A DNA stretch of 64,000 bases from Gigaspora rosea (lineage: Eukaryota > Glomeromycota > Glomeromycetes > Diversisporales > Gigasporaceae). Shown one piece after another: positions 21,771 through 31,611 of this stretch. Location: the NCBI GenBank assembly GCA_003550325.1, contig QKWP01001230.1, forward strand, positions 53,282-117,281, read 5' to 3'. Made by a program: the position numbers and the translations under genes. Numbering within the stretch: the first letter of the stretch is position 1; every line of letters starts with the position of its first letter. Under the pieces are notes generated by a model, which had not been told where the DNA came from, made no database searches, and saw only the letters and a program-made list of their open reading frames with translations.

Positions 21771-22251
21771 TTTCCTTATAATATGTTCAGTTCGTCATTT
21801 TATAATCCTTAGCGTATTAGTACGTATTAGTATCGTAAAACATAAAGGATGCATTCTCTTTAGTTAACCGAAAGGCACTGTGAACTGAATTTTTCTATAA
21901 TTGAACTCACAAGCTGTGTCAGTTATCTATATTAATCATAAAGAATGATTCTGTAAATAAAATATAGAGTTTTTTTATCGTTTATTAGTCCCCCGCTTCG
22001 CCCCATACTCTATATTTTTTATATGCAAGTCCGGCCACATCACGTGAAGATCGTCCAATCAAATAGTAACACACAAGCAAGTTAGTCATTATGTGCTATT
22101 CGCTCCGGACATACAATAAATAGGACATTTTGTCGAATGCAGCATTTTGCAACATAACACGTGATTATGCTGTTTAATTACAGCGTTAATGTTTCACAGC
22201 ATTATATGTCTGTAATTAACCGAAGATACGATTGCAAGTTTTTTTTTTTTT
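21771..22251. other. Upstream region of the F-box/LRR gene
   Basis: No gene. It has a little more GC than its surroundings (for example the text around 21990-22110). It contains a CACGTGAAG word near 22040 and AACACGTGATTATG near 22157, both with CACGTG E-box-like cores. Their role is unknown. Confidence 0.35.
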
Positions 22252-22264
22252 TATATATATATAT
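22252..22264 (+). promoter_or_regulatory. Possible TATA element
   Basis: A TATATATATATAT tract lies about 32-44 bp upstream of the ATG at 22296, right after a poly-T stretch. If used, the leader would be very short. It could equally be an AT-rich low-complexity tract. Confidence 0.3.
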
Positions 22265-22295
22265 CACATAACTCCTTTATCTCCTTTAGTTTAAA

Positions 22296-24104
22296 ATGGT
22301 AACCTTACCAAATGAATGTCTTTTTGAAATATTTATTAACCTTCGAGATTATCATAAATGCTTATTTTCATGTCTTCTCGTAAATCGTCAATGGTGTAGA
22401 AATGTTATACCAATATTGTGGAGTGAACCATCCGTTCATTTAAAAAGTTTAAAACTGATCAGAATATGTATTTTAACATTAAATGCCGAAGAACAGGCAA
22501 CATTAATTCCATTTAAATTAATTCTCCCAAATGGTCCAAAACCATTATTCGATTATACAACTTATATTACCTTGATCGAGAATTTTTGGACTGATGGTAT
22601 AGTAGATTGGCTTAAACATGAAGGATTTAAACATCTTGATCTGATTGATTATTCTGAAAAATCTATGAATACGGTAATTAGAATAGTTAAACGTTCTTTG
22701 ATTGCAATGTTTCTACGAACAAGTAAAAAGCTTGAATATTTAAGCCTTTATGGAAACATTAATAATGGACTTGGTTTTGAAGGTGCTAAATTACTAACAA
22801 GAACTCTTTATGAAAATACGACTTTAATTTCATTAAATCTTCGATGTAATCAACTCGGTCCTAAAGGAGGAAAAGTATTAGCGGAAGCTCTTTGTAAAAA
22901 TACCACATTGATCTCCTTAAATATTAGCAATAATGAACTTGGCCCCGAAGGAGGTAAAGCATTATCTGAAGCTCTTTGTAAAAATACTACCCTTACGATA
23001 TTAGACCTTGACTCTAATAATCTTGGTTCAGAAGGAGCAAAGGCATTATCAGAAGCTCTCTATAAAAACTCTACTTTAACATCCTTAAACCTTTCTTTTA
23101 ATGGATTTGATCCTAAAGGAGGAAAAGCAATTGTAGAAGTTCTTCACGAAAACACTACTTTAACTTCTTTAGATCTTAGATTTAATCATCTTGGTTTTGG
23201 AGGAGGAAAAAGATTAGCGGAGGCTCTTCACAAAAATACTACTCTAACTTCGTTAAATATTTCTAATATTCAGCTTGGTCCTGAGGGAGGAAAGGTATTG
23301 GCAGAAGCTCTTTATAAAAACACTGCTTTGACTTATTTAAATATTAGTAGTAATAAACTTGGTTTTGAAGGTGGAAAAGCTTTAGCAGAAGCACTTTGTA
23401 AAAATAGTACTTTGCTATCTTTAATTCTCAGTGATAATGGACTTCGATCTCAAAGTGGAGAAGCATTAGCAGAGGCTCTTTGTAAAAACACAACTTTAAC
23501 TTCTTTAAATCTTGAGTGTAATCACCTTAATTATAAAGGAGGAAAAGCACTGGTAGAAGCCCTTTATAAGAATAAAACTTTGATTTCATTAAACCTTAAT
23601 GGCAATAATATTGGTCCTGAGGGAGGAAAGGCATTAGCGGAGGTTCTTTATGAGAATTCTTCGGTAACTTCATTAAGCCTTGGTAATAATAATCTTGGTC
23701 CTGAGGGAGGAAAAGCATTGGCTGAAGCTCTTTGTAAAAACACTAAACTTACCTCATTAAATATTTGTAATAATGACCTTAATCATGAAGGAGGAAAAGC
23801 ATTTGCTAAGGTTCTTTGCAAAAACAGCACTCTGTTATCTTTAGATCTTGGTTATAATAAACTTGGTCCCGAAGAAGGAAAGGCATTAGGAGAAGCTCTT
23901 TGTAAAAATACAACAATAACATCTTTAAAACTTTATGATAATCAGCTTAGTTATAAAGGAGGAAAAGCATTGACAGAAGCTCTTTGTAAAAACACTACTT
24001 TGACCGCTTTGAATCTTAGTAGCAATGGTCTTGGTTCCGAAGGAAAAAAAGCATTAGCAAAATCACTTCATAAAAACACTACATTAATTTCTTTAATATT
24101 TTAA
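22296..24104 (+). CDS. F-box and LRR (RNI-like) protein, 602 aa
   Basis: A single exon. Residues 3-50 are the F-box-like domain (LPNECLFEIF, then CLLVNRQWCRNVIPILWSEP), expected to bind Skp1. A linker of about 100 residues follows. From about residue 155 to the end there are 16 consecutive LRRs of 28 residues with very regular spacing (consensus LGPEGGKALAEALCKNTTLT, SLNLSNN), ending in TTLISLIF. The repeats belong to the ribonuclease-inhibitor class also found in NLR proteins, but no nucleotide-binding domain is present. The regular 84-bp period in DNA favours gain and loss of units by unequal exchange. A role as ubiquitin-ligase adaptor is inferred from architecture alone. There is no signal peptide or membrane helix. 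The start directly precedes the F-box. It is the only one of the three on the plus strand and the most regular. Confidence 0.9.
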   Translation: MVTLPNECLFEIFINLRDYHKCLFSCLLVNRQWCRNVIPILWSEPSVHLKSLKLIRICILTLNAEEQATLIPFKLILPNGPKPLFDYTTYITLIENFWTDGIVDWLKHEGFKHLDLIDYSEKSMNTVIRIVKRSLIAMFLRTSKKLEYLSLYGNINNGLGFEGAKLLTRTLYENTTLISLNLRCNQLGPKGGKVLAEALCKNTTLISLNISNNELGPEGGKALSEALCKNTTLTILDLDSNNLGSEGAKALSEALYKNSTLTSLNLSFNGFDPKGGKAIVEVLHENTTLTSLDLRFNHLGFGGGKRLAEALHKNTTLTSLNISNIQLGPEGGKVLAEALYKNTALTYLNISSNKLGFEGGKALAEALCKNSTLLSLILSDNGLRSQSGEALAEALCKNTTLTSLNLECNHLNYKGGKALVEALYKNKTLISLNLNGNNIGPEGGKALAEVLYENSSVTSLSLGNNNLGPEGGKALAEALCKNTKLTSLNICNNDLNHEGGKAFAKVLCKNSTLLSLDLGYNKLGPEEGKALGEALCKNTTITSLKLYDNQLSYKGGKALTEALCKNTTLTALNLSSNGLGSEGKKALAKSLHKNTTLISLIF

Positions 24105-25584
24105 GTTATAAACAATACATTAATTTTTTTTTTAATATTTAGATTATAACTTGATTTTAGACAAGAATTTACTAAGTCTTAATATAATAATTAATATACC
24201 GATTTTATTTCGCAAAAATGAAGCATTGATAAAATATTTTTTGGTTTTTTTTTTATTTTAAAATTATATTAAATTTGCAATTATTGTGCTAATTGAGCGC
24301 CAATTTAAAAATAAAAATTTTGTTCGAAAAACACTTTAAAAAATAAATTAATTATGGATTTTTATATAATATTAAAACCAATCTAGGATAAAATCATAAT
24401 TCATATATCTTGATGTGAACCATCATCTAATAACGATGCTGTAACTTGTCAAATACGATTTTATTTTCGCAAAAATACATTTTTTAAATTTTTAATGTTC
24501 TCTATATAAGAAAATAAATTTACTTTAACATCAAAGAAGTTTGTTTAATGTTCTCGTATAGGGAACATAAGTTAATAATTTACGCTCTAAAAAATTGTGA
24601 AGTGTTCTCGGAGAACACTGAGAATATCAAAAGTAAAATCATATAAAAATACTCTATATAAATGCATACCTTTCAAATATGACCATTATTCACAAGTATA
24701 GATCTTTTTCTTACAACAAAAATTATTAATAAATCAAGGCCAAAATTAAAGTTTGAGGGTAACTTGCCTGCACTATTTTTAATGCTGTCCAACTATCTAG
24801 GTGATCTATTATCAGTTATCAGTTGTCAATTATCAATTACGTACGTACGTACATACGTACGCACGCACGCACGCATGTACATAATAAATGTAGATAACGC
24901 TATTTGTAAACCGACATTGTATGCGTTATTAATTTATAGCCTGCTATTTATAAAATTATTGCAAGGCCAAATGTTTATTATAAGGATTCCATGTGTGCGT
25001 ATAGTACGTGAGTGTACAAGCTCGGAATTTGTAGATTTGATTTGCACGATTTTCAGTAATTAGATAAACTTAACCAATCATAATAGAACGCAAAGCATTG
25101 AAGTAACAGCGACATGTTGCGATATCATGTCGCTTTAATTACCTGTAAAAGGTGGTACTTTATTCATAATTGTTCGCAAAAGGAATAATTGACCGCATTA
25201 AACTTTATCACATGTGAATGTAAATAAATATAGACTCAAATATGGACTTTTGTTAGTATTAAAATTTATCATTAAAAATGATAATTATTTATCCGCGTTA
25301 AACAACGTCGCTCGAGAAAGCAGCAAATGTTGCACCATAAAGTATCTAAAACATATAAAATAGCTTTTTTCGTAAATGCAATGTTGAAGTCCTGCTCAAT
25401 AAAATTATTAAATTCTGTGCATTTATATAAAGTAAATAAAAAAAAAAATTTGAATTTTCAAATTAAATCATGGTAATGTATCATACTTTATTTACTGTAT
25501 CCTGAAAGGAATGGGTTTGAAAGTATTAAGGAGAAGGTAAGAAATGTATTACCAGTCACACGATTTGTCACACTTTTTTGGACC
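24105..25584. other. Intergenic with ACGT microsatellite, no gene seen
   Basis: AT-rich 3' flank of the F-box/LRR gene. A variable ACGTACGT / ACGCACGC run lies at 24838-24880. The 99-codon frame at 24764-25063 translates that microsatellite (TYVRTYVRTHAR) and starts at TTG, so I do not call it. A short repeat TTAATGTTCTC / AAGTGTTCTC occurs near 24490-24620. Confidence 0.45.
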
Positions 25585-26536
25585 AGTTTTTTGCTATATA
25601 TAAATTTATATCAAATTACTATAAACTTTGAAGCCTTGTTTCTTTTTTCCCTTCACATTAACTTAAATTAAATTTTTCGGGAATATAGAACAAGGGGTGA
25701 AGAAAAAATTGAGCTTAAAAATCAGATTAAAAATTTCGCAAATTTTGCTCAAAACGAAAATGTAACTTTGTCAAAAACAAATATTTGCCGATTTTAAGAT
25801 GATGATAAGTGTATGTAAAAACATGCTCTGAACAAGTTTACTTAGGAGAAAAAGTAGGTTATCTTGTAAGAAAAATGTGTTATCTATATACTAAAGTTAA
25901 AATTTTTAGGTTTTCAATATAAAACTTTTTTTTTATTAGAGTAACCTACTTTGGGCTCTTAAGCAAAGTTGTTCGGCAGGTAATTTTACTCATGTCTAAG
26001 GTCAAAACGCGCTTTCTCGGACCTTTTACTAAGTGAAAAATGGGGTTAAAGTTAGAAAAAAAATTTTGGTCTAAAAAATTTTTTTTAAAAAATATTTTTT
26101 CTAACTTTAACCCCATTTTTTAATAAAAGGTCCAAGAAAGCGCGTTTTGACGTCAGACGCGAATAAAATTACATGCTGAACAACTTTGCTTAAGAGCCCA
26201 AAGTAGGTTACCGTAATAAAAAAAAAGGTTTATATTGAAAACCTAAAAATTTTAACTTTAGTACATAGACAACACTTTTTTTTTTTTTATATGGTAACCT
26301 ACTTTCGTCTCCTAAGTAAAATTGTTCAGATATGTTTTTACATACAATTTGTTTTTGATAAAGTTACATTTTCGATTTGTGCAAAATGGCAGAATTGTAA
26401 CTTGGCATAAAAGGTAAGTTTATTCTCCTTCTTTTGCTCTATATAATCGCAAAGTTTAATTTTAAATTTTTTGAAAAGACTTGGCTTCGAAGTTTATAGT
26501 AATTTTATATGTATTTTATATATAAAAAATTTTTCA
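25585..26536. mobile_element. Fold-back element, copy 2 (about 952 bp)
   Basis: A palindrome centred near 26075. CGCGCTTTCTCGGACCTTTT and GGGGTTAAAGTTAGAAAAAA on the left pair with CTAACTTTAACCCC, AAAAGGTCCAAGAAAGCGCG on the right. AAAGTAGGTTA blocks are repeated inverted in both arms. It is homologous to the 16162-18022 copy but has no SINE or Harbinger-like insertion. No coding frame. Confidence 0.8.
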
Positions 26537-26772
26537 CCGACAAGTTAACCAATGGAAAATTTGTCAGGAAAGTTGATTACGGGAAAATGATAACGACAAT
26601 GTATTTCAAATAAAGAAGGAAGAGTGCAAATATTTACAGGTTGTTTTTGATCATGAGATTTTTTCTAATCTTAATTTATTACTAATTTAAATATAATGGG
26701 TCCATTGCAGTATAGGTGACCCCATTAATAAAATAGATTATCAATCGACTATAAAGTAGCAAGATATCTGTC

Positions 26773-26895
26773 ATGTCTGATGCCATTAACGAATTAAATA
26801 AGGATCTTTATGGAAAGACTAGTAGAAAATCAACCAATCCTGAAGTAATCATATTTAAAGTTGCATTGATTACGTTCGTCCTTATTCCGAGATAA
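26773..26895 (+). CDS. Unrecognised 40-codon ORF
   Basis: ATG to TAA encoding MSDAINELNKDLYGKTSRKS and then NPEVIIFKVALITFVLIPR. The hydrophilic first half looks protein-like and the second half is hydrophobic. No domain is recognised. It could be a gene fragment or a first exon, although no clear donor follows. It lies just past the fold-back element and next to the decayed genes at 26990-29624. Confidence 0.2.
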   Translation: MSDAINELNKDLYGKTSRKSTNPEVIIFKVALITFVLIPR

Positions 26896-26989
26896 TTGTG
26901 AACAAATCTTAACGAGCAAAATTAAGATTAAAGCAAACGAGATGCTCCAATTAGACGATCAGTTATATGCCGCAATTTCAGAATAATGG

Positions 26990-27893
26990 CGGATATTAAG
27001 ACAAGTCATCGAGTCCCATGATAGTCTTTAAGTAGTACGAAACTAAGTCGTAATAATTCACCAGTTCTGATTCAGTGGCAGAAATTGATAACATCAACAT
27101 ATTAAGTAACATGGAAGTAGGGCAAATATTGAGTCCGGTGCCAGAATCAAGATGCAATTAAGAAGCTCACTAGGCTCGATGAATTTAATAACATGGGATT
27201 GTGATGAGCAATCGAGTCCGGCAGCAGAATTGTTAACATAGTGTTGAAATTAGATTTGTACTACCTGTATGTAGGGTTTCAGTAATTTCCTCACTTTTTG
27301 TAAAAAAAATTCTTCTGAAAATTTTCAATTTCTTGTATTTGTGTTTTAAAGTTCTTTTTTAGTTATTAGACTTGACCAAGTTGATGTCACGGGGTAAGAC
27401 AAGTGATTAGGATCGGTAACATATTGTTGAAATAAGTAATTAAGTTATGAGTTAGAATTATCGGCATGGAGTTGAGTTGAACCGTTAGGAACGCCATGGT
27501 TGGCGAGATGTGGCTGTAATAAATTATTGAATATGGCGATAGGATTGTCGACATGTAATTGATGCAAGTCGAATTATTAAATTGAGATAAGTAATTGAAC
27601 CTAACAGCAGAACTGTTAATATGATGTTGAGGTGAGTCGTTAAGCTTTATAGAATTTGTTAAGCAGTGTTGAGTTGAGTGATTAGGACCCGAATTAGACG
27701 AGTGATTAAGATTGGTAACGATATGTTGAGATGAGTAATTGAGTGTAGTGTCAAAATTGTTAGAATTGGCGACATTAAGCTGAGGTGAATTATTAGGTTG
27801 AAATTGAGACAAGTAATTGAATTCATCATCAGAATCGTTATTTTTAAGTTGAGGCATTACTATGACAAAAACCAGAGACGGAATTTGCGACAT
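26990..27893 (-). pseudogene. Decayed Asn/Ser/His-rich repeat protein
   Basis: On the minus strand an open frame from ATG at 27893 to 27387 (168 codons) is built of degenerate 13-14 residue units such as LNYSSQHIVTNLNHSS and INSSAVRFNYLSQF. Below 27387 the same units continue with stops and shifts (VNNSAAGLDCSSQSHVI near 27200). The matching DNA units (GTTGAGTTGAGTGATTAGG and variants) are about 40 bp. The composition suggests a disordered low-complexity tail. It lies downstream of, and on the same strand as, the Cys-rich relic at 28320-28520, so both may be parts of one dead gene. No function is assigned. Confidence 0.45.
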
Positions 27894-28319
27894 AGGGTTG
27901 AGGTAAATGGCTAGGTTATAATGTTGAATTGAGAAACTCGCAAGGTCTGAGTGACTCGAGAATATAATCGGTGCGCGATTCAGACAGGTAATTTACTTTT
28001 GTGATCGAAGATGTGTGAGTAGATGATAATGTTTTAAACATAGTCGATGTAGAACCATTTAGTTGTAATAGCAAGTTTAAGAAAGTGTCTATTTTTTTCT
28101 ATGCATATATGTTGCAATTTTAACATTCAAAATTTATTTAAATAAGACGCATATTTCTCATACCTTGCGTCATTTCTAATTTTAAGATCATTAATACCAA
28201 GATATATTTATCAGCTTCTAGAATATAATTGTAGTCAATTGGTTTGTATAACAGAATAATCTTGTAAGAGTGATAAATGATGAAAATTAATACTGTATAT
28301 AAAAGTAATAATGTTTTTG

Positions 28320-28520
28320 CCTTCTTTAGTTTCCTTACAATTATGGTATTTGAGTAAAATTTTTTTATCCTTATTTTCTTTATAACATTTTTTACATTGA
28401 AATATACATGCAATTTTTTTTTTTTTTTTTTTTACACTTCTCACATCTAATGTCATTATATTCTCACTTTCTCTTTTGCTTATGGCAACGAACGCATTTT
28501 TTTGTGATATTATTATTCAT
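28320..28520 (-). pseudogene. Cys-rich zinc-binding domain relic
   Basis: The frame from ATG at 28520 reads MNNNITKKCVRCHKQKRK, then a TGA stop where a cysteine is expected. It resumes with EYNDIRCEKC, a Lys run, IACIFQCKKCYKENKDKK and YHNCKETKEG. Repeated CxxC pairs with Lys/Arg between them look like a zinc cluster. The text matches the plus-strand relic at 29433-29624 (CDRC..., then CIECYKKNKDKK and CSNCKVTREG). An A-run codes the poly-Lys stretch and may also hide a slippage. Dead or mis-sequenced. Confidence 0.55.
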
Positions 28521-29120
28521 GGATTTAAAGGAATTGGAACCAAACTTGTAAATATAATCTTGCTATATAAGATGAATGTTTATCCATTTTCGAACCAGAA
28601 TTTCGCAAACTTTGGATACAAAGTATAAACAATCCGTTCTATTTTCGCAAAAAATCATGTGGTATCTGCTACATGTTTTTGCAAGTTAGCTTTAAAACTT
28701 ACTTTAGATAAACAAGTAAGATGAAAGTTGAAACAAGAGTAATAAGGAAATGATTGCCTTGAACAAGACCATTCCAAACCGCTTCTTATTATCGATTTAT
28801 AAATAATTCGTTAATACAGCTTTAATTTATTAAGAAAACTTTGTACATTACTAAGTTATTACGTTTTGGTTTAATTGTTTGGGACACAAACTAAATACCG
28901 ACAAATTTCTTCGGAAAAGTATTTAAATGAATGATTCATTTTTGGAATTTCTTTAATGTTATTAAATTTTTTTAAACAAAAGCTGATGAGTAATAAGTTG
29001 CTGCCAATAATTATTACAAATTTGCACCCTTAATTTAAATATACAGTAGTATACATATTTATTAAAGTTGGAAATTTAACAATTTATGACATGGAACATC
29101 TTGAATTTCGAAGAACTTAG

Positions 29121-29624
29121 GCCTGCATTCCATGCAGAAAGTCGAGGCGAAAATGTACAACTAATTCTTTGCATCGAATATGCGAAAGATGCCAAAGAAA
29201 TAATTACAGTGTATCTTTACAGATTCAAAAAAACGTGGACCTAAAGTGCAAGAAATGCCCAATCAATCGCATTTTACACATATTTTACAAGCATTGAATG
29301 AAATTAATTCTAGCCTTAATTCACAGGTTAGTAATTATTCTTTAATAAACGTTCATTTTATAAATAGATATTAGAACTGAACTAAGAGTCCAATTTCAAG
29401 GATAACTCGGTAGATGAGATACTATCGAATAGATGCGCAAGTTGCTACGAGAACAAAAGTCATGTAAGCATAATGGAACTCTAGGAATGTTTAGATGTGA
29501 TAGGTGTAGAAATAGGAAACTCGATTGTTTGATTCAATGCATTGAATGTTATAAAAAGAATAAAGATAAAAAAGATTATTTACCACAATGTTCAAATTGT
29601 AAAGTGACTAGAGAAGGTAATTAA
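29121..29624 (+). pseudogene. Zn2Cys6-type plus Cys-rich domain relic
   Basis: From 29121 the frame reads ACIPCRKSRRKC, a linker, then ICERCQRNNYS. After a one-base shift near 29203 comes CIFTDSKKRGPKVQEMPN, ending LNSSLNSQ-like text before GTTAGT at 29329. The spacing CxxCxxxxxxC...CxxCxxxxxxC followed by KRGPK fits fungal GAL4-type binuclear zinc clusters, which bind DNA. GCC at 29121 is preceded by CTTAG, a plausible acceptor, so an upstream exon may exist. A second Cys-rich block (29430-29624) is broken by a frameshift near 29460 (ENKSC region), then reads through CDRCRNRKLDC and CIECYKKNKDKK. A decayed transcription-factor-like gene, divergent from the relics at 26990-28520. Confidence 0.5.
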
Positions 29625-29646
29625 AATTACTCAGCTCATATTATTG

Positions 29647-30157
29647 CCGTTTTTTCGCGTAATAACTCTCATCTACGCGTTATTTCGAGCATATGTGCGT
29701 TATTTAGAGTACGCGCATGAGCGTTATTTTGAAACAAATATAAGTTTTAAGTATTTCTTTATATAAAAAGTAAAAATACTCAGGAACAAGAGTTGTGCTA
29801 ATTAAACTGATTTTGGGTCAAAATCTAGACTCGACAAACAAAATCCTGACAGAATTTGACCAGAACTATAGCTAAAACTAACTTAATTTTTCGGGATTTT
29901 GATTCAATATCAAGTAAGCCTACTTTTCGAGCTTAAACAAATGTTGTTCTTAGATCGAAACGATCTGAAGAACTTTTATTAAAATTTGAAAGCAAATTTG
30001 CTTATTATCAATTTTTTATTATGAATAAGCTCATCTTACTATGGGGTGCGCGTTATTTTGGGACGCGCATGAGCGATATTTTGAAACCACATGTGTTATT
30101 TTTAGGGATCACAATTTTCTAAATAACGCTCATGAGCGTTATTACGCGAAAATACGG
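29647..30157. mobile_element. MITE with CCGTATTTTCG ends (511 bp)
   Basis: Begins CCGTTTTTTCGCGTAATAAC and ends GTTATTACGCGAAAATACGG. TG at the left and TA at the right are consistent with a decayed TA duplication. Inside, GCGTTATTT and its complement are repeated many times. It abuts the 3' end of the zinc-cluster relic. Confidence 0.65.
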
Positions 30158-30204
30158 TAATTGCCAATAGATGTGCATGCACTTATATTTCTCTTTTCAC
30201 TCGA

Positions 30205-30540
30205 CATGCAAGTTCAGGGTTATGAATAGACATAGTCTAATCAAAAATTCAATTGTCTAATTGCCTAATGGTCCAGTTGCCTAATGGTCTAATTGTCTAA
30301 TGTCTATTCAATTTGGTTGAGAATAGACAATGTACAAATTTAATTAGACAATATGTCTATTCATAAATTAACTTGTCTATTGGTCCATCGGTCTTATATT
30401 AGCCAGATCATAATTTCTGAAATTAACCAATCAGATTACTTTAAACTATATTTTATTTGTCTATTTTCTAATGACTTTGATTATAGACCATTAGACTGTC
30501 TATTGAGTCTATTGACTTGTTTATAATCATCATAATTGCG
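30205..30540. repeat. GTCTAAT/TAGACAAT repeat element
   Basis: CAGGGTTATGAATAGAC, a hAT-like start, leads into many copies of TGTCTAATTG, CCTAATGGTC and TAGACAATG in both orientations. I could not find a convincing right terminus or duplication. Confidence 0.4.
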
Positions 30541-31611
30541 ATCATAAAATTGAAAATTACCTCTGGTAATTTTTTTTTCAAAAGTCATTTTGATGATAAC
30601 CAGTGTTGGCAATTTTTGCGGCCAAACAGCACGACCTGGAATGTTTCTTAATAAAATTTAGAGCAATTGTACAAAAATTTGGCAAAAAATTTAGCAGGCA
30701 AATTTGCTTACTGGATGGTTTTAAGAAATCATGCTATAATCAAAGCTTCTATTAATAAAATAGAAATCTGGCTTTAAAATAGATTAAATACTTAATACAT
30801 CCTTCTAAATCTAAAATACGGATAAGTATTTAAATTTACTTAAATATATATCTAAGTTTTATTCTTAACATTAAATTTAAAAAAATAATTTTTTATTAAA
30901 TTTAATAAAGGTAAAAGCAAGGTCTTGCCTTTAATATTTAAAAAAAAAAAATTAAAATTTTGAGTTTTTATATTTAATTTTAAATATATCAAATTCATAT
31001 ATCAGAAGTAATAGAAAAATTTATTATTATGTTAAATACAAATATTAAGATAATACTTCGTAACACAAACTTAAGTTTTCAACGTATGGATTGGATGATT
31101 AGAATTTTTTTTTTGGCATTTTATAAACAATTGTCGCGGCTGAAGCTGGAAACTTTTAATTACCGGTATTTTAATATGAAATTTTCAAAAATTTTTGGAA
31201 TGCGTTTTCTTAGGTTTTTTTTTTTTTTTTTAAATGGTTAGGTTAAAGTTTAAGGTTAGTTATGATAATAAAAGAGTGTAAGTGGATTTTGATAAGGGTT
31301 TATATTGTTTAAATCGAAATTCTTAGTTTTCAGCTTCAGTCACGACAATAATTAATCTTTACTGCTTATTGCTTATTGATTTTTGCGCATATTTTATTAT
31401 TGTCAAAGATTATTATTTTTTACAAGATCTACATTTGTTGTGTTAGCTTATAAATGAAATCTCTAGTTACAACAATGCAGAGCAGACGAAGATAGGTTTA
31501 AAAAAAAAAAACTGCATTTTTACAATGAATATAGCTTAGAAACTTTTAAGATTGTTAAAAAAAAAAAAAAACATAAATTAATGAACTAGGACTTTAATGC
31601 ATTTTAAGAAA
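30541..31611. other. AT-rich intergenic, no gene seen
   Basis: At 30601 a hAT-like terminus, CAGTGTTGGCAATTTTTGC, has no identified partner. Text after it (TTAATAAAATTTAGAGCAAT) recurs near 57217. The 70-codon frame at 31029-31241 is not credible. The stretch nearest 31612 is the 3' flank of eEF2. Confidence 0.4.

Noticed and set aside
22755..24100. Regular 84-bp repeats resembling a CRISPR-like array
   Set aside because: They are in-frame LRR codons of an intact gene in a eukaryotic genome.
24764..25063. 99-codon frame
   Set aside because: Begins at TTG and translates an ACGT microsatellite; no protein-like remainder.
28460..28470. TGA recoded as cysteine or selenocysteine
   Set aside because: Other intact genes here use ordinary stops, there is no sign of a recoding element, and the neighbouring relic is also broken. 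Simple decay is enough.
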